Source of the DNA: Sphingomonas sp.
GTDB lineage: Bacteria; Pseudomonadota; Alphaproteobacteria; Sphingomonadales; Sphingomonadaceae
Direction: 5' to 3'
Assembly (NCBI GenBank): GCA_025935515.1
Contig: JAICVC010000002.1
Coordinates: forward strand, 1 to 42,173
DNA length: 42,173 nucleotides
The position numbers were made by a program, and so were the translations under genes. Below, one piece after another: positions 32,167-40,080 of this stretch (within the stretch, counting starts at the first letter, position 1; each line of letters begins with the position of its first letter). A model generated the notes under the pieces. That model ran no database searches, was not told the origin of the DNA, and saw nothing but the letters and a program-made list of their open reading frames with translations.

Positions 32167-33534
32167 CTAGGCTTTCGCTTCGAGGATTCGGCCGGCCGTT
32201 CGCGCGAACAGCAGCATCAGCAATCCGCCCGCCGCGCCGATGCCCGCGTGCAGCGCCCAGAAAGCGATCGGCGTCATTTTCTCATAGTAAGTGCCGATCC
32301 GGCCGATCAGGTTGTTGGCGACGAACAGGGTAAGGAACACCGACCCCATCATCGTCGCGTTGATTTTCGGCGGCGCCGCGCGCGACACCAGCGCGAGCAG
32401 GGTCGGCCAGAAATACATGAAGGCAACTCCCTCCGCGGCGCAGTAGAGCACCGGCCAAACCCAAAGCACCCGGCCCGGCGACAATGCGATGGCGGCGAGC
32501 AGGATGAGGTTGGCGCCGGCAGCGATGAACGACCCGGTCGCGATCTTCGCCAACGCCGAGGGCTCCCGGCCGCTGACGCGCGCCTGCCAGGTCCACAGGG
32601 CGAAGAGGAAGGGGACCGACAGGATGCTCGCCAGCGGATCGATCGAATAAAACCAGGGGATCGGGATCTGAAACGCGCCCGCGCTGAGGTTCGCGTGCGC
32701 CTGGATCCAGATCGGAAGGGCATTGGCGAGCTGGTAATAAGCGATGTAGGCCAGCACCGTGATTGCCATCACGCCGATCAGCGCTGCGATGATCTTGCGG
32801 TCTTCAGTCGTCAGCGGAGCGTGTGCGTTCCGGGCTTTTCGCTCGACCCGCGCCGGGAGATAGCGGTAACCGCTGAGGTAGGTCGCAAGCGCGCCGAGCA
32901 TGAACAATGCCGCCGCGCCGAAGCCGACATGCCATCCGTAGCGCTCCCCGAGAAACCCGCACAGCAGCGGTCCGACGACTGCACCGAAATTGATCGCCGT
33001 ACTGAAGATCGCGAAGCCGCGCGTCCGGCGCGCCTCGTCGTCGGGCGGATAAACGCTGCCGACCTGCGCCGAGATGTTGCCCTTCAACAGTCCCGAGCCG
33101 ATGATCAGGAGCAGCAGCGCTAGCAGGAAGCTGCGGTCGAAGGCCATGGCGACGTGGCCGCCGCTCATCGACAACGCGCCGAGCACGACGGCGCTGCGCT
33201 GGCCGATGCGGTCGCCGAGCCAGCCGCCGAGCACCGGCGTGAAATAGACGAAGCCCGAGTAGAGCCCGAAAATCTGAGAGGCGAGCGCCTGGGTCGACAT
33301 TGGCCCAAACGCGCCATCGAGCAGGCTACGGAAAGCGGCAAAGCCGGCCACGTGCTCGACGTGGCCGGGCAACAGCAGCTGGTTGACCATGTAAAGCACG
33401 AGCAGCGCCGCCATCCCGTAATAGGAAAAGCGCTCCCAGGCCTCGGTGAAGGCGAGATAAGCGAGGCCGCGCGGATGGCCGAAGAAGGTGCGGCTAGACC
33501 GCTCGTCGAGCGCGATCGCTGGCGCGTTGCTCAA
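32167..33534 (-). CDS. Proton-dependent oligopeptide transporter (POT family)
   Basis: 455-residue major facilitator importing di- and tripeptides with protons. The ExxERFxYY motif (EAWERFSYYGM, about 31-41) in helix 1 is the proton-coupling signature. GWLGDRIGQR follows helix 2-3, and FAIFSTAINFGAVVGPLLCGFLG is the family motif in helix 5. At least 12 helices can be seen. It may form a transcript with the small secreted protein gene upstream (78 bases) and DUF1206 downstream. Confidence 0.92.
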   Translation of the reverse strand: MSNAPAIALDERSSRTFFGHPRGLAYLAFTEAWERFSYYGMAALLVLYMVNQLLLPGHVEHVAGFAAFRSLLDGAFGPMSTQALASQIFGLYSGFVYFTPVLGGWLGDRIGQRSAVVLGALSMSGGHVAMAFDRSFLLALLLLIIGSGLLKGNISAQVGSVYPPDDEARRTRGFAIFSTAINFGAVVGPLLCGFLGERYGWHVGFGAAALFMLGALATYLSGYRYLPARVERKARNAHAPLTTEDRKIIAALIGVMAITVLAYIAYYQLANALPIWIQAHANLSAGAFQIPIPWFYSIDPLASILSVPFLFALWTWQARVSGREPSALAKIATGSFIAAGANLILLAAIALSPGRVLWVWPVLYCAAEGVAFMYFWPTLLALVSRAAPPKINATMMGSVFLTLFVANNLIGRIGTYYEKMTPIAFWALHAGIGAAGGLLMLLFARTAGRILEAKA

Positions 33535-33612
33535 AGGCCTGCTCCCCCTCCGGAACGTGGCAGGGACCTAACAAGCCCTGACGGATCCGAACAGAGACAC
33601 GACGGCCGGCGG

Positions 33613-34014
33613 CTATTGCTCGGGCGGCTGGTTGTCCTCGGCCTGCTGCCGGGTCTGCGTCTTGGCTTGCTTGATCGACTGGATCAAGCAACCGGTGTGG
33701 CCGCCCGGCCCGACCGCCGAACAGCTCCCGGTGCCGGTATCGCCGACCGTGGTCAGGACTTTCGATTTCTGCGACCAGGACGTGCGCTCCTGCGGCGTTC
33801 CGCTGGTGCGCAGCTGGTCCGGGATCCGGTAGCGCATGCTTTCCGGCAGCCGCTTGCAGATCATGATCGCATCGTCGGCCGCGCGCGGGCACGGATCGGT
33901 CCCGTAGACGATGATCTCGCCTAGTGTCTGGTTCTGGGCGGCCGCCGGGGTGGGCAAGGCCGCCATGCTGACCAGCACGCCCGCGATGCCGGCGCCGAGA
34001 ATCAGCTTTTTCAT
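33613..34014 (-). CDS. Small secreted protein with four cysteines
   Basis: 133 residues from the ATG at 34014. GGAAGG lies seven bases before it; the ATG at 34020 is too near that site. Signal peptide to about residue 27 (PAAAQ). The mature part starts GEIIVYGTDPCPRAADDAIMICKRLPESMRYRIPDQLR, with Cys in DPC and ICK, then SCSAVG and TGC, so two disulfides are possible in the periplasm. The tail is Gln- and Pro-rich. It looks like a sphingomonad family of unknown function. It lies 52 bases past coq7. Confidence 0.75.
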   Translation of the reverse strand: MKKLILGAGIAGVLVSMAALPTPAAAQNQTLGEIIVYGTDPCPRAADDAIMICKRLPESMRYRIPDQLRTSGTPQERTSWSQKSKVLTTVGDTGTGSCSAVGPGGHTGCLIQSIKQAKTQTRQQAEDNQPPEQ

Positions 34015-34066
34015 CACCATGCCTTCCTTTCACCCGAGTCAGCGGGCGAGGCCCGCCTGAAGTTCC

Positions 34067-34603
34067 TCATATGCGTTTAGAAAGCTCGATTGCCACCCTG
34101 CACCCGGCACGGATCGCCGCAGTCAGGAGGGGATAACCGGGGGCCTGCGCGGCCCCGGCCTGGCGTGCTGTTTCGCGGTGTTCGAGCTCGTCGGCCTGGA
34201 AATCCGCGATATCGGCGGTGAGCTCGGGATCGTCGGTTCCCAGCTGCTTCAGCTGCTGCGAATAATGTCCGTCGATCTCGGTCTCGACCGCGTCGGTGCA
34301 GGCGAGCGCGGCCTTTTCCGAGATCAGGGCGGTCGCTGCACCAAGCGCGAACCCGGCGACGTGCCACAAAGGCTGGAGCGCGGTCGGACGCACCCGGCGC
34401 TCGGCCATCAGTGCATTGAAGCGCTTCAAATGCCGCTCTTCCTGGGCCGCCATTCGCGCGATCAGTTTCGATTCCGGCGCATTGTGGCGGAGCACCGCAA
34501 GCTGGCCGGAATAAATTCGCGTCGCGCCATATTCGCCGGCCTGGTCGACCCGCAGCATCGAGGCCGTGTCCGGTCGCCGCTCGCCGGGGCGCCAGCCGCT
34601 CAT
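34067..34603 (-). CDS. coq7: Demethoxyubiquinone hydroxylase Coq7
   Basis: Di-iron monooxygenase for the last ring hydroxylation in ubiquinone synthesis. 178 residues, the short alphaproteobacterial form. Ferritin-like iron ligands are present: DQAGEYGA (Glu), EERHLKRF (Glu and His), VETEIDGHY (Glu) and DELEHRETA (Glu and His). Its start overlaps dsbB by four bases (ATGA), so it is translationally coupled to the ctpA-dsbB cluster. Confidence 0.95.
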   Translation of the reverse strand: MSGWRPGERRPDTASMLRVDQAGEYGATRIYSGQLAVLRHNAPESKLIARMAAQEERHLKRFNALMAERRVRPTALQPLWHVAGFALGAATALISEKAALACTDAVETEIDGHYSQQLKQLGTDDPELTADIADFQADELEHRETARQAGAAQAPGYPLLTAAIRAGCRVAIELSKRI

Positions 34604-35124
34604 GTGCGCCGGCCGCGACGGCTGAGAAGGACGATCGATGCGGCACCACCCAAGGAGAGGATCGCATTCCAGCCGGCCATCGAAATCCCGAGAAATCGGA
34701 ACTGCACCTCGTCGCAGCGCACCAGTGGCGTCCGGCTGATCTGCTTCAGGAGGTCAGCCGTGCTCAAGCCTCTGCCCGTCGCCGTACAGGTGGTGAAACC
34801 TTCCCACAGCTTGGCTTCGACGCCCGCGTGATAGACGCCAATCGCACCCGAAATAGCGATGGCCAGGGCCGCAATCAGGACGAGATTTCGCGTGCGCGGC
34901 GAGTCAGCCGGCGCGGTGAACGCCAGCGCCGCAAGCACGATCGCTGCGGCGTGGGGCCAGCGCTGCCAGTAGCACATTTCGCATGGGTGGAGCCCGCCGA
35001 AATATTGCGAGCCAAGCGCGCCGCCGAGCAGCGCCACAGGCAGCAAAAGAGCGATCAGCCGGGCAATTGCCGGCGCGGGCAGGCCGACAACGCGATCTGG
35101 CCCGACCGCTACCGTATCGCTCAT
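34600..35124 (-). CDS. dsbB: Disulfide bond formation protein B
   Basis: Inner-membrane quinone reductase that reoxidises DsbA. 174 residues and four helices. The first redox pair is Cys48-Glu-Met-Cys51 (HPCEMCYWQRW) and the second is Cys113 and Cys137 in the second periplasmic loop. It is placed ten bases after ctpA and overlaps coq7, the ubiquinone gene. The DsbA-like lipoprotein at 19653-20405 is a possible partner. Confidence 0.94.
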   Translation of the reverse strand: MSDTVAVGPDRVVGLPAPAIARLIALLLPVALLGGALGSQYFGGLHPCEMCYWQRWPHAAAIVLAALAFTAPADSPRTRNLVLIAALAIAISGAIGVYHAGVEAKLWEGFTTCTATGRGLSTADLLKQISRTPLVRCDEVQFRFLGISMAGWNAILSLGGAASIVLLSRRGRRT

Positions 35125-35134
35125 TGGCGTGGGC

Positions 35135-36478
35135 CTAGCGCAGCTTCTTGGACGGCGAGGCCGACGCGATCGTGGCGGTCGAGGACAGGCGCTTGATCGT
35201 GTTCAGCGCGTAATAAAGCTGGAAGTCCTTGATGCCCTGCTTTTCCAGCGCGGCGGGGGTCATCATGAACCGGGGGTCGGGCTTGTCGTCGGCCTCGAGC
35301 AGCTTGTCCTCGACGTTGGACTGCGCCAGCAGATGCCGCCTGAGGTCGGCTTCGCGGATCACCTTGCGGTCCTTGTAATCGGGGTCGCTGAGTTGCGGGA
35401 CCGGGATGTCGGGATCGATTCCCCCGGCCTGCACCGAGCGGCCCGAGGGCGTGTAATAGCGCGCGGTCGTCAGCCGGAGCGCGGCCTCCGGACCAGTCTG
35501 CACGACGGTCTGGACCGAGCCCTTGCCGAAGCTCTTCTCGCCCATGATCAGGGCGCGGCGATGGTCCTGGAGCGCGCCGGCGACGATTTCCGATGCGGAC
35601 GCCGTGCCGGCGTCGGTCAGGACAACGACCGGGAGGCCGTGGGCCAGGTCGCCGGGACGAGCATAATAGCGCTCGATATCGTCCTTGGTCCGGCCGCGCT
35701 GCGAGACGATCTCGCCGCTTTCGAGGAAGTCGTCGGCGACATCGACCGCCTGGTCGAGCAGCCCGCCGGGGTTGGAACGCAGGTCGACGACGTAGCCGAG
35801 CGGGTGGCCGCCGGTCGCCTTGTCAATCCCAATCAGCGCGGCCCTGGTCTGCTCGGCGACGTTGCCCGAGAAGGTGTTGATATTGATGTAGCCGATATTG
35901 TCCTTGATCTCCCACTTCACCGCGTGGAGCTCGATCCGCTCGCGGGTGAGGGCGACATCGAGCGGCTTGTCGCGGCCGGGTCGGATGATCGTCAGCTTCA
36001 CCGACGTGCCGGGATCGCCCTTCATCTTGGCGACCGCCTCGTCGAGGCTAAGGCCGTTCAGGAATTCCCCGTTGATGTGGGTGATGTAGTCGCCCGACTT
36101 GATGCCCGCGCGCCAGGCCGGCGTGTCCTCGGTCGGCGCGATCACCTTGACCACGCCGTCTTCCATCGAGACGGTCAGGCCGAGGCCGCCGTAATTGCCG
36201 TCCGTCGTGGCTTTCAGCTGGTCGAAGTCATTCGCCTCGACGTAGGAGCTGTGCGGGTCGAGCGCGGCGAGCATGCCGTCGATCGCGCCCTTGATCAGCG
36301 TCTTGTCGTCGACCTGTTCGACGTAATTGGCCTTCACCCGCTCGTAGACGCTCATGAACTTCTCGAGCTCCTGGTAATTGGTCGTGTCCGCGGCAGCGAA
36401 GGAGCTGGCGGTCACTGGCACCAGGGCGAGCGCTCCAACGAGCGCGAGCGGCGGAAAGAGTTTCGTCTTGGCTTTCAT
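35135..36478 (-). CDS. ctpA: C-terminal processing protease CtpA (S41 family)
   Basis: Periplasmic serine protease with Ser-Lys dyad, 447 residues. Signal peptide about 1-29 (SSFAAA). PDZ domain about 95-180 (GGLGLTVSMEDGVV, AGIKSGDYITHING). The S41 core has YVVDLRSNPGGLL, the nucleophile in GTASASEIVAGAL (about 294-296) and the Lys in SFGKGSVQ (Lys319). Start ATG has an AGGA site. It lies 40 bases after envC, a frequent neighbour; both act on peptidoglycan, where CtpA homologues trim hydrolases. Confidence 0.96.
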   Translation of the reverse strand: MKAKTKLFPPLALVGALALVPVTASSFAAADTTNYQELEKFMSVYERVKANYVEQVDDKTLIKGAIDGMLAALDPHSSYVEANDFDQLKATTDGNYGGLGLTVSMEDGVVKVIAPTEDTPAWRAGIKSGDYITHINGEFLNGLSLDEAVAKMKGDPGTSVKLTIIRPGRDKPLDVALTRERIELHAVKWEIKDNIGYININTFSGNVAEQTRAALIGIDKATGGHPLGYVVDLRSNPGGLLDQAVDVADDFLESGEIVSQRGRTKDDIERYYARPGDLAHGLPVVVLTDAGTASASEIVAGALQDHRRALIMGEKSFGKGSVQTVVQTGPEAALRLTTARYYTPSGRSVQAGGIDPDIPVPQLSDPDYKDRKVIREADLRRHLLAQSNVEDKLLEADDKPDPRFMMTPAALEKQGIKDFQLYYALNTIKRLSSTATIASASPSKKLR

Positions 36479-36518
36479 GGTCGCGTCCTAAGTCGAGGCG
36501 GCAAGGCCTGTCCGGTTT

Positions 36519-37697
36519 TTAGCCGCCTTTGGCGGCCTTTGACAGGCTTTGAGATGAACCCGCGATGAGAGCAGGCGAGATTCGACGCCCATTCTGGGAC
36601 AATTCGACCTGCAGCGGTCCGAGCGCGCGCCCGACCGGCTCGCCGCGGCGGACCTTGTCGCCAACCTTGAGCGTCGATCCGACGTTGACGATCAGGCTCA
36701 GCCAGCCTCCCCCGTGGTCGATGATCAGCACCCCGTCATAGTCGCGGAACGGCCCCGAATATTTCACCACGCCATCCGCCGGTGCGGCCAGCGGAGCGCC
36801 GCGATAGGTGGCGAGAGCAAGCCCGCGCGACCGGACGCCGCTCGCGTTGACCGCGGCGAGACCTTCCGTGACCGGAGCGACCGCCGGCAACTGATAAGCG
36901 AACGGGGGGCGCGGAACTGCGCCTTCGGGGCGGAAGGGGCTTGGCGGCGACGCTTCTTCTGAAGCGAGTCCCTCGGCGACGCGGCGGATCGACTGACTGC
37001 TGGATTGCTCGCCGCGCAATCTTTCGACGCTTTCACCGGCGGCGATTGCAACATCGCCGCTAATCAGCGCCTGTCCGCCGGACGCCAGCGCCCGCTGCAT
37101 TGTCTTCTGCTCAAGCGCAGCGAAGCGCTGCCGACGCTCGGCAAGGTTGTCGCGGCTTTTCGAGAGCTCAGTGCGGGCGTCGAGCGCGGCCTGCTGAAGC
37201 CGCTGCCCTTCGGCGAGCTCCAGGGACAGGCGGCCGGTCCGGCGGCGGATCACGGGAAGCGTGGAATCGAGCAACAGCCGCACCTTCACCAGTTCGTCGG
37301 GGCCGGCGCGGTCGGCAAGCACCAGCAACGGCGGGCGCTGCGACATGGTCGCGAGCCCGGCGAGCAAGGAGGATAAGGGCTGCTGCTGGGCCGCGAGCTG
37401 CTCCCGGTGGGTGGCGACATAGGCCGAGGCGAGCCTGACGCGGGCATTGGCGGCACTGATCCGCGCTTCCGCGGCGTCGATGGCCTGCGCGGCCGCGGCC
37501 TGCTCGGCGTGAAGGCGCTCGGCTTCGCTGCGGGCCCGGGACGCGGTCTGCTCCAACCGCGCGGCCTCCGCCTCGGCGTCACGCTGCTCGGCCTGGGCAA
37601 CCTTGAGCTGGGCGTCGAGCGTCGGGCCTAGGTTCTGGGCAAGCGCGCTCGCTCCCAGAAGCGGGCAGAGCAGCAATGCGAATGTGGCGCCGCGCAT
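36519..37697 (-). CDS. envC: Murein hydrolase activator EnvC family, catalytically degenerate LytM domain
   Basis: 392 residues. Signal peptide 1-22 (ASALAQ), then a long coiled coil (about 25-240, very rich in Ala, Glu, Arg and Gln), then a LytM/M23 domain from about 300 (GVLIIDHGGGWLSL, GDKVRRGEPVG, LQVELSQNGR). The zinc site is broken: the usual LHFE reads LQVE, and the YAH motif is replaced by NVG. EnvC-type proteins are inactive and activate amidases at the septum, so this fits. The start ATG at 37697, behind GAAGG, is chosen over a frame start at 37733 inside rlmH. Confidence 0.92.
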   Translation of the reverse strand: MRGATFALLLCPLLGASALAQNLGPTLDAQLKVAQAEQRDAEAEAARLEQTASRARSEAERLHAEQAAAAQAIDAAEARISAANARVRLASAYVATHREQLAAQQQPLSSLLAGLATMSQRPPLLVLADRAGPDELVKVRLLLDSTLPVIRRRTGRLSLELAEGQRLQQAALDARTELSKSRDNLAERRQRFAALEQKTMQRALASGGQALISGDVAIAAGESVERLRGEQSSSQSIRRVAEGLASEEASPPSPFRPEGAVPRPPFAYQLPAVAPVTEGLAAVNASGVRSRGLALATYRGAPLAAPADGVVKYSGPFRDYDGVLIIDHGGGWLSLIVNVGSTLKVGDKVRRGEPVGRALGPLQVELSQNGRRISPALIAGSSQSLSKAAKGG

Positions 37698-37701
37698 GGG
37701 G

Positions 37702-38124
37702 CTAACCTTCGCGATGATAAGGATGGTTCGCAAGGATCGATGTGGCTCGGAACAATTGCTCGGCGAGCATCGCCCGGGCGAGCAAATGCGGCCAGGTCGC
37801 CGGCCCGAAGGACAGCAGGAGGTCGGCGTGGTTTCGTCCCTCCTCGTCGTGGCCGTCAGCGGCGCCGATCAGGAAGCGGCACTCGCGCTTGCCGTTATCG
37901 CGCCAGCTTTCGAGCCTTTTCGCAAGCTCGCCTGAGGTCACCGGCGTCCCACGCTCATCGAGAACGACCGTCACACAATTCGCAGGAAGCTCCGGCATCC
38001 TTCCGCCGCGCTCGGGCAGCTCCGTGACTTTGGTCGGCCAGGCGATCCGCTTAAGGTAACGGTCGACCAGCTCGGCTTCAGGAGAGCGGCCGATCTTCCC
38101 GCGCGCAACGATGTGGAGGAGCAC
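37702..38124 (-). CDS. rlmH: 23S rRNA (pseudouridine-1915-N3)-methyltransferase RlmH
   Basis: SPOUT methyltransferase acting on helix 69 of the assembled ribosome. 140 residues. Family motifs LDERG (about 56-60), FLIGAADGHD (83-92) and the C-terminal ATSILANHPYHR. The start is GTG at 38124, right after the TAG of the preceding gene. Although always short, it is complete. envC follows within four bases. Confidence 0.96.
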   Translation of the reverse strand: MLLHIVARGKIGRSPEAELVDRYLKRIAWPTKVTELPERGGRMPELPANCVTVVLDERGTPVTSGELAKRLESWRDNGKRECRFLIGAADGHDEEGRNHADLLLSFGPATWPHLLARAMLAEQLFRATSILANHPYHREG

Positions 38125-38967
38125 CTACTTCTGGTAGGCGGGCGAGCCGAACGGCCAGGCGAACACGGACTTGAACCCGTCGTAGATAGCGCGAGCGGTT
38201 TCGGCGATTGTGTTCGGCCGGTCCCGGCCACCGCGGGCAAAAATCGCCACCGCGACGCGGCGCCCGTCGGGCAAAGTGATGAACCCCACGTCGTCAGTGA
38301 GACCGTCGAGCGTGCCGGTCTTGTGCTCGACCGGCGTGCCCCACGGCAGCAGCGCCTTCATCCGGTTCTTGCCGGTTTGGCACTGAGCCATCAGGTCGAG
38401 GAGGTAATTGCGGCTTTCGGGCTTGATCAGCTCGGCCTTGTAGATGCGCCTCAAGAGGTCGACCATCGCCACCGGAGTGCTGGAATCGCGCCGATCCCAC
38501 AGGTCGCGCTTGGACTTCAAAAGCTGGCCGATCGTGCGGTCGACGCGAAGGCCGGTGACGCCATTGTCCTGCAGCCAGTCGTGGACGGCGTTCGGGCCGC
38601 CGAGGTCGGCAAGCAGGATGTCCGTGGCGCGATTGTCGCTGTGAATGAGCATCCGGGCCATCAGCTTGCGCGCCGAGACGCCGTTGATCGTGTCGTCCAG
38701 AGAACGGCGGCCGTGATCGACCTGGGCAAGATAGAGCGCAGCGATCGCGACCTTGACGGTGCTGGCCATGGGGAAGGGCGTATTGCCCTTGATGCTGACG
38801 GTCTCGCCGGTGTTGAGGTCGAGCGCGGCAACGCCGACGTCCGCGGACTTGGTCGCGACGATCGACGCCAATTGCTGTTCGAGGCTCGTCAGGCTGGGCG
38901 AAGAAGCCGCAATGGCGGGCTGCGCGAAAAACGCCAGAATCGACAAGAATGCCGCAATGAACCGCAT
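38125..38967 (-). CDS. Class A beta-lactamase-like serine hydrolase lacking the usual omega-loop Glu
   Basis: 280 residues with signal peptide 1-21. Ser69-Thr-Val-Lys72 (S-x-x-K), Ser110-Asp-Asn112 (SDN) and Lys216-Thr-Gly218 (KTG) are all in order. The omega loop before RDSSTP (about 143-165, VDRTIGQLLKSKRDLWDR) has no Glu at the position of class A Glu166, which is needed for fast deacylation. This suggests a penicillin-binding or other acyl-enzyme protein rather than an efficient beta-lactamase. It is wedged into the ribosome/cell-wall cluster, eight bases after rsfS and directly abutting rlmH. Confidence 0.88.
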   Translation of the reverse strand: MRFIAAFLSILAFFAQPAIAASSPSLTSLEQQLASIVATKSADVGVAALDLNTGETVSIKGNTPFPMASTVKVAIAALYLAQVDHGRRSLDDTINGVSARKLMARMLIHSDNRATDILLADLGGPNAVHDWLQDNGVTGLRVDRTIGQLLKSKRDLWDRRDSSTPVAMVDLLRRIYKAELIKPESRNYLLDLMAQCQTGKNRMKALLPWGTPVEHKTGTLDGLTDDVGFITLPDGRRVAVAIFARGGRDRPNTIAETARAIYDGFKSVFAWPFGSPAYQK

Positions 38968-38975
38968 ATTCCGCC

Positions 38976-39383
38976 CTACCCGCGCGCTGCCGCGTTCACG
39001 CCCGAATCATCGCCAAACGCCCACATTCGTTCCAAATTGTAAAAATTTCTCACTTCGGGACGGAATATGTGCACGATGACGTCGTCGGCGTCGATCAGCA
39101 CCCAGTCGGCGGCGGGAAGCCCTTCGATCCGGACGTTCTTGCCAAATCGCTCCTTGATCTTGTCCGCGAGCTTGGCCGCCATCGAGGCGACCTGCCGGGT
39201 CGAGCGGCCCGACGCGATAACCATGTGGTCGGCGATATTGGACTTGCCCATCAGTGGAATGGTCACGACTTCCTGCGCCTGATCGTCGTCGAGCGACTGA
39301 AGAACGAGCTTGTGGAGGTCCTCGACGTCGACGGGAGCGCGCCCGGCCTTGCCGGCGGCGGTTTCAACGGGATGTTCGGTCAA
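38976..39383 (-). CDS. rsfS: Ribosomal silencing factor RsfS
   Basis: Binds protein L14 of the 50S subunit and blocks subunit joining in starvation. 135 residues. The conserved core is DLHKLVLQSLDDDQAQEVVTIPL, ADHMVIASGRSTRQVASMA and ADWVLIDADDVIVHIF. The start is TTG at 39383, with AGGAG five bases upstream; no ATG precedes the core. It overlaps the nadD end by 20 bases, the usual order in alphaproteobacteria. Confidence 0.94.
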   Translation of the reverse strand: MTEHPVETAAGKAGRAPVDVEDLHKLVLQSLDDDQAQEVVTIPLMGKSNIADHMVIASGRSTRQVASMAAKLADKIKERFGKNVRIEGLPAADWVLIDADDVIVHIFRPEVRNFYNLERMWAFGDDSGVNAAARG

Positions 39384-40026
39384 GGGGTCTCCTGGCGAAC
39401 AAGGGCAGGCCGGTACGCTTGACGCGCTGCGCGCGTTTGGGCGATCGGCGATACCAGTGTGGGTCTTGCGCGCGAATAGCGGTTGCGGAGGTCGGATCGG
39501 GCGGCAGGCGAAGGAAAAGGATCGCCGGTGCACTCCACTCCGTCCACTGCTTTGCCTGGCTCGAAGGATGGACGAACCCTCGCAGCCAACCCATCGCGCG
39601 CGCCGCGTGGGCAGTTGAATCATAACCGCGGCGGCGAATCACCGCAATCGGCACTTCGCGGACTAACCCCCTCCAATTACGCCATTTGTGAAAATTTGGC
39701 AGGGTGTCGCTTCCAAGCAACCAGATGAAGCGGTGCCGCGGGTGGCGCAGCTTCAACTTTCGCACCGTGTCAACCGAGTAGCGCGTCGCTTCACGCTGCT
39801 CGAAGTCGCTGACCCGGATCCGCGCGCCGCGGGCCATCCGCTCCGCAGACTCGAGGCGCGCCTCGAACGGCGCCATGTCGGTCGCGCCTTCCTTCAGCGG
39901 ATTGCCGGGCGAAACCAGCCACCACACTTCGTCGAGGCCAAGCGCCCGCATCGCGTCCACGCTGATGCGCCGGTGAGCCCGATGCGCCGGGTTGAACGAG
40001 CCGCCGAGTAGGCCGATGCGCGCCAT
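39364..40026 (-). CDS. nadD: Nicotinate-nucleotide adenylyltransferase
   Basis: Makes nicotinate adenine dinucleotide from NaMN and ATP in NAD synthesis. 220 residues. GGSFNPAHRAHRR at the start is the nucleotide-transfer motif; WWLVSPGNPLK, SVDTVRKLK, FIWLLGSDTLPNFHKW and TSATAIRAQ follow. The C-terminal 40 residues are Arg-rich. First gene of the minus-strand cluster running to coq7; its promoter should lie in the 54-base gap to the divergent DUF3667 gene. Confidence 0.95.
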   Translation of the reverse strand: MARIGLLGGSFNPAHRAHRRISVDAMRALGLDEVWWLVSPGNPLKEGATDMAPFEARLESAERMARGARIRVSDFEQREATRYSVDTVRKLKLRHPRHRFIWLLGSDTLPNFHKWRNWRGLVREVPIAVIRRRGYDSTAHAARAMGWLRGFVHPSSQAKQWTEWSAPAILFLRLPPDPTSATAIRAQDPHWYRRSPKRAQRVKRTGLPLFARRPLDRTSR

Positions 40027-40080
40027 TGCCCACGGCTAGCATGCACAAATCAGCGCGCCTAATATGGCAAAGGGGGTGCG

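Noticed and set aside
35129..36568. A 479-codon plus-strand frame opposite ctpA
   Set aside because: CtpA reads perfectly on the minus strand; the antisense text is only a mirror of its codon bias.
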